The notes: generated by a model not told the origin, from the sequence alone. Counted from the stretch's first letter, positions 1-13,800 are shown. The stretch: 64,000 nucleotides of DNA from Norana najaformis (GCA_964023275.1 OZ029921.1:10485306-10549305); one strand, 5' to 3'. Made by a program: numbers and translations.

Positions 1-894
1 CTCCACAACTGCAAGTTTTTGATCAACAGTGACATCCACTCATTTTTGTTTCATAGCAGTATTATCTATTATCAGGATAGCCAACTCTAAACATGACTTG
101 AACAGACTTATAATTTGTTAAAAATCCAAAATTGCCAAAGGTGTATGACCCTATGGGTTGGGCTTGGGGCCCCACTACACCAGAAATTTGATATAATACA
201 AAACCTAGGGTCATGTATGACAGGTCAAATATGTGCAGGAGGTTGGGTTGATGATTGATATGTTTAAGCCTAGACCTGGGGTTCCCTGAGACAGCTGATG
301 TTGGGGAGGGGATCATACCAGAGATAACTGTGCATGCAATGTGTGGGGACCTTTCTGTGGGTTTTAGAAAAAGGCCAGTGCATCAGCCTACATCTTAAGG
401 TAACTAGGATCAAGCTGGATGACAACCATAGGGGGAGGTTGCGGGTGACCTCCACTGTAATTCAGGGTTCTGTCAAGTTTTGGGACTGGCAACTCTGACT
501 GACTCAGCTGGTCAGTTGGTCTGTCGGTTGATCTGTCCGTTGGTCAGTCGGATGACCAGATGACCGAAGACTGGTGTGGCTGAAAGTCTTTCTGTCCGAC
601 TGCAAGTGATTCTGTTCTGTTCATCTGGCTGCAGGTCTCCACTTGTGTATTTAAGTACTTACATACTTAAGTAGCTGTAGTCATTGACACCCATATGTTA
701 GCCTCAGGACTGACAAGTTAACCAGTCTTCTCGAGTTTCCGGACCTCAATAAGCCCTGGTGTTCCGGCACTCTAGCAGTCGTGTATGCCTCAGACCATTC
801 TCAGCATTCTCAACCTGCATTTGAATGCATTAGTGCATAATTGTGTTCAGTTAGAACTAATAAATAAATAGGAGTGCAAGCTAGAGCATATTCA
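1..894. other. No gene recognised
   Basis: The open frames here are short and show no domain, splice context or codon signal I can defend. Positions about 485-570 form a degenerate run of GGTC/GTCNG words (cryptic simple sequence). Nothing else stands out. Confidence 0.5.
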
Positions 895-958
895 TCTGTC
901 TGTCTGTCTGTCTGTCTGCCTGCCTGCCTGCCTGCCTGCCAGCCAGCCAGCCAGCCAG

Positions 959-990
<32 letters not shown>

Positions 991-1019
991 CGCCTGCCTG
1001 TCTGTCGTCTGTCTGTCTT
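895..1019. repeat. Compound tetranucleotide microsatellite
   Basis: A block of TCTG units passes into CCTG units, then CCAG units, then back to CCTG and TCTG/GTCT. The switch CCTG to CCAG to CCTG is a T/A flip within the unit. The open frame through it encodes only Cys/Leu/Pro/Ala low-complexity sequence and is not a gene. Confidence 0.95.
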
Positions 1020-4012
1020 TACCTACATATGCACAGGTTGGCAGAAAGAGCATAAGCACAGGTGGAAGTAGATCTGAGCAATTGGATAATTATGGGTATT
1101 GTTTACTCATGGTATGAAAAAGTTTGAAGTATGGTACCCCAGTCCAAAAAGTGTGGGTATAGATACCTCATGCCCCCAAAGATTATGCCTATGAGCTAAT
1201 GTAATGTAATCAAAACTAGGAACTAACCAGCTTTGCGCAAATTTGAGGTTTGTTTCTAGTTTTCAGATAATCAGACAAACAGGAAAGAGTGGGTAAGATT
1301 TGGTACTGCAAAAGTCCAGTGTTCAACGAGAACTTGTAGCAAACACACCAGAACAAACAGAAGCCACAAGAGAAGCTAAAGATGGCAGCGACTGACTTAC
1401 TTCTGTGATGTGTTGTTCTGCTGTGGACTGAAGTAGCATCGATTCCTTCTGACGCATCTACAAAGAACACACAAATGTTCAGCGCTGCAAGAACGCCAAC
1501 TACTATACTCTGGAGAAATAAGCCACACATCGTTGTCCACAGCACAGAACGTGATGCAGGTTGCTGAAGGAAACTCTGCTTCTGTCTTGCATGGACCGTC
1601 TGGGAGCCAATGGCGGATCTTTTAAACTACTTCAAGCAGCCACGGTGGAGCCAAAGCGGCTAGAGCCCCTTTGCTAGGCAATCACTTGAAACAGAAGAAG
1701 GCATAGACAACTAACTAGCCATTAAGTCAACACACCACCCATCCACCGAGGGGATGGGGCGGTGGCCAAACTGCAAACAACTGCCAATTATCTGGTTCAT
1801 CAACCAATCTGATGCCTTCCAACGGCTTCCACTCTGCAAGACCTACCCAACAGACTTCTAAGGACAACGCTATCTGTACCTAGGCTCTATTACTGGCAGG
1901 GAGGGCACTGCAGGGCAGTTTTTATCATAAATGGAAATAGACTTCCGGACCACCTTCTCCTTCAGCAGGCCAATGAATGACAAATACAATAATGCCTATA
2001 CTTAAACTCAGTTGGATACATCTGGCTAATTTCTTCTAAATACCAAGTGAATAAACACTGAAAGCAGGATATTTTACACTTGTAGGAAACAGTTTTCCTA
2101 AAATCATCATTCTGAGTCATGCCAAAATAATTCCAGACTTACATCTATAAACCCAATCAATTTTAATGGAATCAAACATCCAAGCAGAGATTTGTGCCAA
2201 TATATAACAGAAAACCATGAATTGATGAATTCTCAAAAGATGTACATGAGCAAGCACATCTTTCTATGTTAACAATCTTTACAGAATGGAATATCTGTAA
2301 AATGAACTACCTTCATAAAAGTTACATAAACTGTACACCTTATCACACGAATCAGCAGCACACCAACTAGTTTATTATCTGAACCATTACTGCACTGTGA
2401 ACCATATCCTACAACCATACGCTCTTCCAGTCCTAATACAAAAGCTTAGCTAAGGTTGGCCCTTCATTGCGGAATAAGTTGCTTAGCATCGTACAATACG
2501 TGCTTGTTGACTTTCTTTGCCCCAACGCAGCACTGGTTAACACCCATTCCGTTTGATTGTTATTTCTGTTTTCTCAGATTAGCAGTGCTTTTGAGGAGTT
2601 TCATTTGATGAGTGCTACAGCTTCATCACATGATTTGCTAAGTCCACAACCATGTCAACTTTATCCAGCAGAGTTATCTGGTTATTTAAGGACTGTCGCA
2701 TTTCATAATTTCTACTTTTTGTAGCATAATATGCTAGTGGTTCAATTGGTAAAAAGTCTGTAAGGCAGTGGTTCGTAATTCAATTACAATAATGATTACG
2801 AATCATTACAATAGCAACCATTACCTTTTGAATCACTATCTTATGAGGTTATTAAAACACAGATGTTACGAAATATGACAGTCCTTGAATATGCAGAAAA
2901 CTCTGGTGGATAAAGTTGTTCAGCAAAGATTGATGATTTTGCCAAGTGGAAAGAAAGCCTGCTGACCGAATCACAAACAATGCACCACATGCACGACTCA
3001 AAAGAAAGAGAAACATAGGAAAAGCATGCTGGACAGACAATAAAAACAAAGAATTGGACACAGCCAGACTTGGACTGAACACGACAACAGCAATAGGTTT
3101 GACAAACACCCGAAGAAGATGGATATCATTTATTTGCACCAGTTGCTGCAGAATGACTGGGTAAGGAACTATGGTGGTGATGGCAATGGTGGTGAGAGCA
3201 GTGGTGGTGGTGATAGTGGTAATGATTCAGTGGCATGAATTTAGGGTGTGTGCAAAGGGCAAGGAATAGCAGTTGAATTATTAAAATTTATTGCAGTTGG
3301 TTCTTGAAACAACAATGGCAAGCCTATTATAGGGGCTACTGCAATGTTGACTTACAGAAATTGACTTCTATGAAAAGACCAGTTTCATTTCCAAAGTTTA
3401 AGAGAACAACTTTACAGTGTCTCCTTCTTTGACGCCTTGGACAGAGGTCATGTCCTCTGACCCTCCACACATGAGCCTATGGTCAGAGGCAACAACTTCT
3501 GGAAGATGTCACACAACATAGGCCTTAGCTCAGAGGGCTCCAGCCCTTCATCACTAGATTACATGGCAACTGTGCTACCAACACATCTCACTATCTCTTA
3601 ATTTATGGCTCAAGTTAGGCAAACAAAGTTACATCTGATATTGCCTACTCAAGTCCAGCTGCACTTGAAAAATTAATTAGTGGAATTCACCATACAGAAT
3701 AAAAGCTGCTTTCCCTCAAGGGACTGGAAATGTTTCTATTTGATTTATAGTAAATCTCTGTGTGTTTTTCCCCAGAGGGACAATACCTCAATACCTCAGA
3801 TAAACATCTTTGGATGCCCTGTATATACATTGACTAAGGAGGTGGTATGTACCAGGCAGATATACTGCTTGACTGGGATACACAGACATACCCAAAAGCA
3901 CAGAATAGAAAGAAACAGTATATATACAGTAAACAGACAGAGAAGCATACAGACAGATAACCAGATAATCAAGCAGGCAAATGCAGGCAGTCAGATGACC
4001 AGACATACAGAT
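1020..4012. other. No gene recognised; minor simple repeats
   Basis: About 3 kb without a credible coding exon on either strand. A G-rich GGTGGTGATGG-like tract is at about 3170-3226. The frames at 2852-3164 overlap on opposite strands and have no recognisable motif. The sequence is AT-rich and looks like ordinary intergenic or intronic DNA. Confidence 0.5.
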
Positions 4013-6790
4013 TCATTCATTCATTCATTCATTCATTCATTCATAGCATTTATATAGTGCCCCTTCAAGTTTCATACCCAGAAGTGCTCCCAGCCCAGCC
4101 ATAGCAAAACATAACAGTTCTCAGGTGCTGGTGAAAGGTGTTTGTAATGTCCTTTGCCAAAAAGACATATACGTTGAAAGAGAGAGACCATTCATGGCAG
4201 ATGGTCCTAACACTAAAAAGGTGCAATGTTGCACTGCTGAAGTGCATGCAAAAGGAACAGTAGGGTCATAAAGATTTCCGTGGCCAGCCAAACTCAGAAC
4301 AGGACAACAAAGCTCACACAAGTAGGCAAGTGCACCCTCAACTCGCATTGCAAGACCAACATCATAATCTTAAATTTGATGCACTGTGAAACCAGCAGCC
4401 AAAGAAATACATCACACATTTGATGTGATACATGGTCAAATTTTGAAATGCCATCAACTAGCCTAGCAGTTGCAAGCAGCACATGTTCAAGCTGACCAAT
4501 GCATCCCAAAGGGAGGTCTGCATTGATAGCACTACAGTAGTCAATCCTAATACTGACAAAACATGGACAAGAATATGTGCAGCATTGAATAAGTGAGAAC
4601 GAGAAATAAGTTGCAACTGGCACTTTTGAATTATATGACATACAAAACATACGAGATTGACATGTTCAGAAAAATTGAGTTACTACCTTCCTGGTCAAGG
4701 GTGACCCACGAATGCATATACTATAGATGTAGAAAAGACAAAGTGAGGAAAGTCAGCAGATAAAGTTGGAAAGTTTATTTTCCTCACCTGCTGCTTGTTA
4801 TCTAGCCAAGTAGATTGCATTTTGGATGTGCTACAGCGCAGATGGTTGGATGTTCCAACCTCCATCACAGTTCTATACTGCACCCACAGCAGTAAGAGCA
4901 TCATATGCCGGGTAATGCAGAAAAGCCTGGTTTCATCAGCATAGAGCTGGCTTTGAACACCAAAGAAGGCCAGCATAGTTACAATGTCAGCAGCATATAA
5001 GATCCACAGAAGTGGGCCGAAAACGGAACCCTGCCATAGGCCAAAAACAGCGGATGTTCAGTGGGATCAAGATGACCCAAAGACAGCATCAGACGTGTGT
5101 CCATTCAAAAAAGAGTGAAGCCTTTCAAGCCACTTACAAGATATGCCAAACAAGACTAAGGGATGTGATGCAGACATCAAACAGAACCAAAAGGGCAACC
5201 TGGACCCTATCAATGACACCATATATGTTTGAAAGCAGGCAAATTCAGATGGACTCCATGGATTCATTTTCCTAACATTTGGTTAATTCAAAAAGAGCAT
5301 ATTACTGGAATCTACATGTAATGTTATTTGAAAAGCAACAATGTTTTCAAAAAGTTTAGACAGGAATGTCATGTTAGATATGGACTGGTAGTTAATCATA
5401 GCACTTAAATAAGCCCCTCATGCTTCAAGGAAGGAAGAAGAATGCAGCACTTTGGAGAAACTGGTAAAATGCCTTCCTGCAGCAAGCAGTTGCAGAGGAG
5501 TGTCAGGAATGGAAGCAATAAATCTTGTAAAAGGCAGAGGATTTAGCTTGCAGGAATTACGGCAGAGATAACAGAATGGAATTCCTCCCTGGAAAAGCCT
5601 CTCAGGACAGACAGATGGCATTTTGCGGGCGGGAATTTGGAGGAGAAATGGAGGTGTCATCATGGATGGCATTGAACTGAACGTTGAATGTGCTGCTCCA
5701 GTCTCCCAGTATTCATGTTCCTTTTCCCTAAATCATGAATGCATTACTTGATCGAACGGATCCAGGATGTCCAATCGTCCATGTGCACCTGTACCATCTC
5801 TCAGGTCGTCTGGTTTGGTGACATAAAATTCTGCAATCTGCATCAAATCATGGTGTAAGCAGCTTACTATGTAAGCCTATTCTGACAGGATGATCTTGCA
5901 GTAACTGGTCAACAATGCTTCTCCTGGTTGGCTCATAAATAACAGACAGGTCAGATACATGTGACGTAGCCATAGAGGAACAATCTTTGCACAATGGACA
6001 TGCTTGTAGCCCTGACAATGATCCACATTTTTCCATCCACAGATGTGCCTGATGACATAGACTGATGTGAATGAATGGTACGGTAAGAGTCACAATATCA
6101 CGACCTGACAGCAATGGTTGTGTAACCTGCAGATTCGCTACTATGCAATTGCCTCTAGTCACGATAATATCAAGCAACTCCCATGCTCATGCATCAGTCT
6201 GAATTCTTAATTTAATGAGTAGCACTGATTGGTTTCCAGTCAGGTTTATAACCTAAATCCTATAAATGGATATTGAGGTCACTGGCTATCACCAGCTGGG
6301 TGTTATAGGTAGCGAACTGCTCCATAATTGAGGAAGACAAATGATGGTGGTGATGCAAAACCCAGCTGGTAAATTGCAAAAAGGGTTAGTGGACCATTTG
6401 TTAACACAATAAAGGCAACCAGCACCTCAGAGGAAGTCGGTGTCCAAAAGTTAATCTTCTTTGCCATAAGTAAATTCTTATAAAAGTAAATTCTTTATAA
6501 AAGATGACTACGTCTCCTCCATGACATTCTGCCAACAATGCATTCATGGCTGATGCTGCAGCAACCCTCGAGGAACTTGTATCCTGGGGTGCTAAGCAAC
6601 ATACAGCTACAGTGGATGATGAGGTGCGCCATGTCTCCATGGCCACCAAGATAGCTGGTGATGATCACGTCAGAACAGAAATGCAGAAATATACGTGCTC
6701 CCAATGATTGAACTTTCCATGTAGCAACATGAACTTGCGTTAACATCGTAGTATTACTGGAGGGCACATCAGGTGGCGATGAAAGTGCCA
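4013..6790 (-). mobile_element. Degenerate L2-like LINE, near full length
   Basis: Read on the minus strand, broken frames appear in the order expected of an L2/CR1-type non-LTR retrotransposon. First come endonuclease remnants (about 6795-5850). Then come reverse transcriptase pieces (about 5267-4700), including SQLYADETRLF near 4950-4915, which is the YADD box with its second Asp changed to Glu. Last is the RT C-terminal region (4650-4294) with RIDYCSAINADLP and SKFDHV. The 3' end is a run of TGAA on the minus strand (plus-strand TTCA, about 4013-4043), the tail type of L2 elements. Many stops and frameshifts make it non-functional. The 5' limit near a short TA run at about 6811 is approximate, and no target duplication was found. 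Confidence 0.8.
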
Positions 6791-8741
6791 GCAACTGTAG
6801 ACTGAATCTATATATATATATATTCTCGCCATGTTTATCAATTCCACTTGATTTTACTATTGTATGAACTGTACGTATTATGGACCTATTTATGCATGCA
6901 TTAGAATAAGAGTCTGTGTTGACTAACGTAATTACTCACTTATAATACCTGGCCGGCTTAGGACGTTCAAACTAATCAAAATAGCAAGGCCAGCATAGGT
7001 TCTAAAAATATAATAAATACGGGGAACAAAGGATGGTTTTCTGAACTAATTTTACGGGTGATCAACGTGGATGTTGATGGATTATTTTAATCGCAATCTG
7101 CCATAGTTTGCGAGTCATTACGAACGATATTTCAAACTGATGCTTTGATTGCCAGCCAATCACGATTTTACTTGTGAGATTTTCGACCAATGGCGACACA
7201 TTGCTATTGAAAGTCATCAGCCAATGAGGGGACACAGTAGACGCGACTCCTTATCCTTTGTAAACAAATGAGCAGACGAAGATTTCATAGAAGGACTATG
7301 AAACTGCTACAAGTATTGGTGAAAGAGGCAGACGATAATTTCGGCCAATAGGAAACCTTATGACGATGGAAGATTCGCTGTGAAAACCGTTGAAGTAGTT
7401 AGTTCACGGCTGGATTTTGGACAGGAAAGGTCTTCATTGTGATCCAGCATGGCTCCGAGAAATAAGTGGTCAGTTGCGGACTTGTCAAGTCGGAGACTGC
7501 ATTCTCGAATGATGAGCGTATAAAGGCTCATGTTTTTACAGGTAATTAACCTGTGTTTCCGTTGTGAAATGACAAAGTTTTCATCGAGAAACTAACATCA
7601 GAAAGTTGTGGATTAAGTCCATGTAAGTGCGTCGATACAGACTTAGTGGCGTGAGTCAAAAGGCAGCAAAGATACCTAGTCTTCGACTCTACAGTGCAAC
7701 TCCATCTCGTCAAGGAACCATTCCTTTGGACGGTTACGATTGAATCGTGTGGATTCCATTCCTTGAACTGCAAGGAACTCGCTTAAAGTACCTACTACGA
7801 TGGACATTTAATCGATGGTCTACAAGGTATGTCGGCGTGGTGAATAGAATTGTTTGCACAGAGACAACTAGTGATGAGTGACAATCTAACCATTCTATGT
7901 CGATGCAAACTCACTACAACTCACAGTGAAACTGTTTCAGACTTTATCAAAGAGTCAGGATACAGAGGTAAAATGGCCATCCAAGCTTGTGGGTGGCTAG
8001 AATCATAAATTTAGGCTTGATAAGAAGCTGGCCTTAATTAAGAATTAATTAAGACATTCAACTATATAATATATTGATTGATTTACAACAAGTGACTTTG
8101 TTCATTTTTATTCACTCATACATTATGATACAAGATGGTAGTGGAAAAATTCGAGCTATGGTAATATCATTACAATTTCCGCTAGATATCACATGTTGAT
8201 TTGAGTCTGACCTATAATTATCATATCAGGAGACTAAACCCCAATTAACATGTATATCTACTTACTGGCTAAACAAGCTTGTAGGTACCATAGTGTAATG
8301 TAAAGTGACTGCAATCAATAGTCACTAGAACCTAGACAAGAGAGTATAAGACAAAGGGGGGTTACATCTATTTGTAAACAAAAGCACTGGTACGGCCTGG
8401 CAGGCAACAGAAGGATGCCTGAGCCAAAGGTGAAACAATGTCTTTTGAACAGCGTGACAACATGGTTAAGTGAGAACAGGTTGTGACCATACCTACAAGA
8501 AACGGGTGTGATGTGGCCATGACTCAAATTATATGTTTGAAATATCCAAACTTTGTCAAGAAACTGCAATTTCAGTCTGCAAAGCAGTTACATGGTAGAC
8601 AACATTGTAAATATCCAAAGAATGGCTAGTAAAACATTTAACAGAAAACAGCATAACTAAATTTATAAAGAAAAATGACATGCCAAATAGGTTCGAGTTT
8701 GAACATAAATTTTCTTGTCAAAACGTAACAATTTAGCATTG
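6791..8741. other. Intergenic; contains a CCAAT cluster
   Basis: No confident gene. The notable part is the CCAAT-rich stretch at 7150-7350, listed separately. The rest holds only short frames without motifs. Confidence 0.45.
7150..7523 (+). promoter_or_regulatory. Candidate CCAAT-type promoter and first exon
   Basis: Four CCAAT pentamers lie in the same orientation at 7156-7160, 7187-7191, 7221-7225 and 7345-7349. The first three are 31 and 34 bp apart, the roughly three-turn spacing typical of NF-Y arrays in animal promoters. A forkhead-like GTAAACAAAT lies at about 7259. Downstream, an ATG at 7449 (context CAGCATGGC) opens a 24-codon frame (MAPRNKWSVADLSSRRLHSR, then MMSV) ending at about 7523, and a CAG/GTAATT splice-donor-like site follows at about 7541. 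The motif arrangement is visible; transcription is inferred. No TATA box is evident. Confidence 0.3.
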
Positions 8742-9050
8742 CTACAGTGCCAAGGTCTCCTCGTCACCGGGTTGTAGCACCCTCTGCTCGGCCCCCCCAT
8801 GATCTCGTCTGTTCCCCACATAGGAACTGCTGTCTCCCAGTCCAGAAGTTTTGCGTATGTCAGTCCCACCTGTGGAACCGTCTCTCTCGAGATCTGCACT
8901 CAAGCTCCTCTCTCTCCCCCTCTCAGGCACCTATTTAACAGTGATTTTACTTGTTAGGCTAGGGAGCGATCCTGTTGAGTTTGTCCACTAAGAGGCGTTT
9001 TATAAATCTTAAATTACAATTACAATTACTCACGCTTAGGATTGGATGTA
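8742..9050 (+). mobile_element. LINE C-terminal remnant (CR1/L2-like)
   Basis: The plus strand encodes a decayed form of the RT C-terminal tail of CR1/L2 elements. It has RNCCLPVQKFCVCQSHLWNR followed by LSRDLHSSSSL, matching the usual pattern of an aromatic-rich LWN-LP segment then a Ser/Leu-rich stretch. Frames are broken in several places. It is a fragment with no visible 5' part. Confidence 0.6.
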
Positions 9051-9323
9051 CTATTTCTAAGAATATAATGGCATACAGAATTTATCTGCACATGTCCATG
9101 GCCCAAATGGCTTTCATTTCGCCTAACATGTTGTTTTCTTCAATTAGCTGGTCATATGCAGCAATTGCTTAATAATTCTCTTATGGTTGGACTTGTACTG
9201 TGACAAAGTCTACGTTTTCACAGTTTTTCTCTATTCTGCCATGGATCATATGTTTTTGGACAGTATTTTGTAACATAAAATCAAAATAGAGTTTTTCTAT
9301 ATGTGAACTTAATTTTGTGATGA

Positions 9324-9566
9324 TTAGTCAGCAAGTTTAGAATGCGCATTTGTATAGGAAAGTTCAGGTTCATGTTGACATCCGGGTAGTGGTAACTCTT
9401 TAGCAGCACGTAGATGTTGCAGATCTGGGCATGCATGGTCTGAAAACTAATGCCTTAGCATTATTGCAGTGCCACTATCGAAGTTCTCAGATTACATATA
9501 TATTAAATATAAACAATTATTTATAACTTTCCTATACAAACATGCTCAGTCTATGGTCATGACTAA
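9324..9566. mobile_element. MITE-like unit with imperfect TIRs
   Basis: The left end (9324-9364) and right end (9525-9566, inverted) share TTAGTCA at the outer tip and a 16-bp identical inner block, TTTGTATAGGAAAGTT, with a diverged 18-19-bp stretch between. The unit is 243 bp with no coding content. No clear target duplication is visible. The left end also matches the left ends of the large promoter-like repeats at 36618 and 39739, so this may be a deletion derivative of the same element. Confidence 0.55.
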
Positions 9567-9589
9567 GCAAAATCGTTGTGCACGTCAAA

Positions 9590-10160
9590 TTCCAGGGTGA
9601 GTCCAGCTGAAAGTCCAAGAAGCAAATCTGAGAAGACACAGAAACAGCCTACAGAGGAAATGAGTCCACAAAGAGACAAGATTTTAGTCGAGATCTAAAG
9701 GCCAAACAGACTTAGCTGATTGAACATTTGCCAGAAGAGACTTCCATCCACAAACTAGGGCCAGCAACAGAAAAGGCACGCCTGCCAAGATCTGTTCTTG
9801 TCCATGGAATTGTCAGATTTAGACATCCAGGAGGCCTGGTCGAGTAGACAAGTCTTGGGAGTCAGATAGTGAGGTAGGTTGAAATGCAGTCTTGTATACA
9901 ATTAGCCCAGTCTTGAATATTATTTTGCTTTTCCATGGTCAGCCAAAGCAATAATTTTGGGATCAGTGATATATTTCATATTTCGGAGATTCAGTGATGG
10001 CTCCAGCCAATTCATTTTGAATTCTTCGAAGCTCCTCAAGTTAACTTTTGAAATGCCAGTAATAAGTGAGTTACAGTAGTCAAGAAGGTTGAAGACCAGG
10101 GCATTAACCAAACCAGAAGAGGGAATGTGACAACTACTCCTCGGCCTACAGAAACACACT
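9590..10160 (-). mobile_element. L2-like LINE 3' remnant
   Basis: Minus-strand frames at 10159-9920 contain LVFNLLDYCNSLITGIS, the conserved RT C-terminal block of L2/CR1 elements (normally followed by a Leu-rich stretch). The adjoining 9590-9880 resembles the LINE 3' UTR copies near 22900, 49640 and 52490. Stops interrupt the frame. Confidence 0.65.
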
Positions 10161-10599
10161 GACTGCGATGATCAGATTGATGACAATCTAATCTATATGG
10201 CAGCTTAGTGTAATTATAGGAGTAGTAAAATATTTAAGTACATGACAGCTCACTGCAATTGTAAAGCAGTAAAATAATAGTAGCACTATCAGTGTCACCA
10301 TGTAAAAGCTATTTGTTATGAAAACTGGTTAAAATGATTTTTAAAATGGCTCAGTATTTCCATTAATTCATTTTACAGCTGTTGGCCTAACGTTCCCTAC
10401 TCAGTCATTTTGCACCATTTCTAGCTGAAACACCTGGTGGTTCAGTTTAAAGCAATGCACCTACCAGACTACTTTTCCCACTTTTCCCACTTGCTGACAG
10501 ACCACTTTCCCACCCTATTAAGCACGCATTATCAATAGTAAGCTCGCTTTGTCTACGGGTATTTCAATGTTTAAGCCCACATATTAGCTTAGTGAATTG

Positions 10600-10870
10600 C
10601 TTAGTTGGCCTGGTAAGCTGCATTGGTTAAAGCATGCGTCAAGGCACCTCTGTGCTTGAGGATGCCGGTTTGCTTACCGATAATGGCTATATTTAAGAGA
10701 TTTTAATCTCAGGCTATCATGGTACCTACATGGGCACCTTAAACAGCATTCAAATGGCCAACAGTGGTGAAGGATCTCACCTGATAAATTCATTTTAAAA
10801 ATTGAGCAGGGTCGAGGCCATACAGTAGTTGTAGAAACCCGTGTACATTTACACTTAGGGTAAAACATTC
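10600..10870. repeat. Short interspersed repeat, SINE-like
   Basis: About 10735-10835 shares a diverged 60-70-bp core with 38930-39005. Both have CCTTAAA, then GGATCTCA, then an AATTCATT word, then GAGCAGGGTCGAGGCCATAC. The preceding 10600-10680 has a weak tRNA-like look (TTAGTTGGCCTGGTAAGC). I cannot assign a family. Confidence 0.45.
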
Positions 10871-13800
10871 CTTACAATTTGTGACAGTGGACAAATATAG
10901 CCTTTGTAATAAGAATTTATTATGTTGAAACAAACTCTGGTTAGCAAGTCAATACTGGGGCAGTGTTACTCATTATTTTACAGTAACTTATAAATGGCTG
11001 AACATGTGTGTGGGATGTAACCTACAGATTTTGTCCATGTTTCCTCTAAGCTGCACACGCGCACACAAGTTTTGACAATAGCTCACACAACAATTTTCGG
11101 CCAGCACACACATTTTGTGAGTGTTCCGGTTACTTAAAAGTTAAATTCAACTCACTGAAACAGCTTCTGGCATAGTTACCCCACTTAGCTGAGACGGCAC
11201 AATTTTCCATTCCCTATATTATGAAGCCATATGGCTGCCCATGGTGTGAAGATTCCTTCCCACCTGGTCCACATAATACATTTGGCCAAACAGCTGGTTG
11301 TCACCTGTGTCACTGTCTGCACTCTGAACTCTAGCCTCTTTATGAGAGATGCTTGATACAAGGCAAAGCGTGAATGAACGTCCACCTACCCGTACGTGGT
11401 CGTGAACATATCATATGACTCGGTCTGCTATGTAAGTAACCCTTTGTTTATACAGTACAGACACTCTTGGTTAGTAGGCCTATTCTATTCTTGTAGGCTA
11501 GTGTTCTTGACTTGATAGCTCTATACCCTTCATATTTGACCGTTTGCAATGAAATAAATTGTCAAAACAAAAATTATCTGCCAGCGCTTTTTGGCTAGAA
11601 AAACAACTTGTGAACGATTTCAGACAGAATGGCCAAATGAATAACATCCAGACTGAACTGCCGTCGTTGGTTACAGAATGCAAATGGTTGTGCTAAAGAT
11701 AGCTTTACATATCATGACAAATCCTGATAGGCCTACGTTGCTCGCAATATGCGACCGTGCTTGAGAAAATCCTCACAAAGGTGGAAAAGTTTGCGTGAAA
11801 GCTGACACTCAAGTCAATTTAACAACTACAGCCATGGTAAAAGATGAGAGGTATAGAAGTAGGATTGTATTTAAAGTGACACCTAACACAAAAATTTATG
11901 TCAAACCTATTGCAGAAAGTCGAAATATAGATAGCCCAATTTCTGGTTTCTCTGACCTAAAGGAATTCAATCTGGCTTCTCCAGTGGATTATGATTTTGA
12001 ATACGATTTCTCATTTGAAGCGACCATTGACTGATGCCTTGGGTGCTGTGATAACCGTGTTACAGAAGTCATTAGATTAGATTAGACTTTCAAGATGCTC
12101 CAGGAATCAACCATACAGGTTCTTTAGCCTAATAAACGTGCATTGGAAGAAATCAATCAGGATCATATGTATGATTGTTGGCAATTGCACAAAGGGTCCA
12201 CCATTAAAGACGTCCAAAAAGGGTGGAAGAAGAGGTCACTCAAATGCAGACAAGGGAAGGGGCTATGTCCAAATGCAAATTGTTATTTCAGTACACTCTA
12301 TGCCTTAAACACCAACTTCAGTCAGACAGCAGTCCGTATCTCATTGGATCTAATTAGAATCCACTGCTGGTTGCAGCAGTATCACAGCAACCCACTACTT
12401 ATCTCAGTTAGCCCTGCAAGATCAACAGGGAAGCCTAATCTAAAGGCCTTAGTGCTCCATTGGAGTGCGGACGTTGCCAAAGGGGATGGAGAGGGCAATG
12501 CCAAATGCGGACAAGTGCAGACAAGGGTAGGGAGGGTCGAAAGTAAGTCTTTGTGGATGTCCTCTATGGATGATCCAAATTACAAACTAGAGATAATCTT
12601 AATACAAGCTCAACTTGTCCCGATCGTCATTAATTTTTATACAATGCAAATTTACAGCCTCTTAGTTTAGGCCTAAAAGATATGCATTCTTACAAGGATC
12701 ATAGCTCAGGTCTGAAAATGTTACTGCCCATGTTGTATGCCAGTGTGCGCAAGAGAGAAAAAAATAAAGGGAACACTGATTTCGTCACTTAAATCATTTT
12801 TACCCTTTGTTATCATATTTTACCATTCTGCTATTCTTTGTTGATTTTGTCACATGCCACTGAAATCTGGCTGCCATCTGACTAGTCCTGCACAGACTCA
12901 AACTGTCATCATGCCTCATCCTCTGGGCAACAAGGTTCACGAACTCTGAACATTGCAGCAACTGTAAACTCTGGCGGGGAATCTTTTGTTTCGGCTAAGC
13001 ATGTATGTGGGAGCCCACCAGTGGTAGCTTTTCTAGTCATCTGAGCACCTTTTGCTCAATGATAAACTTTTTGTTCTTTGTCATCATTTAGGCAACACCT
13101 TTGTGAGGTACTTAAAAGGTGCTACATTAAGTGCCTAGATATTATATATATATATATATACATACATACATACATACATACACACATCTGTTGAGCCTCT
13201 AAAATGTACAAGAGATGGTTGTGACTACATAAAACTGAATTGTTAGCAAACCACAATCCAAGAGTACAAACGTCAGGTACTGTTAAACTACTGGTAGTTA
13301 ACTTGGGCCACATCCTTTTCAACTGAATCATTGCAATTTAACATTATTAATATGTACCTAAATATTATTTTAAAAATTAAATTTTTTAAAATAAAAATAT
13401 AAAAAGATATTTAAACATAATAACATATTCTACATATGTACAGTGAGAGAGAAATTAGAAAAGTAAGAGTGAAAATCATCTCTACAAAAAAAACAAAAGA
13501 GGAAAATAGAATTTTGTGATTTAGGAATGAAGAAACAGAAAACATGGAAGATGTCAATGGTCTTTGTTACCATAGGGTCTCCTTAAACAATGCACATTCC
13601 ATTCATTTGCATTCAATACACAGAAGATACCCTAACACAGGATCTGACACCCTCAGCTACTCAGCTATCCAGCAGTCACCTCATCAACAACCTAGTTATA
13701 AGACCCTTCAGTTATCCGGCAGCCAACTCGATCATGCCCCATCACTTTCAGACATCTCCAAATTGTATGGATCATTAACAGAGGAAAACACTCAGAGGCA

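Noticed and set aside
10600..10680. Functional tRNA gene
   Set aside because: A-box-like words are present but no cloverleaf with a proper B box could be drawn; probably SINE-related.
12143..12670. 175-codon plus-strand frame
   Set aside because: No ATG at the start, odd composition, no recognisable domain or splice boundaries.
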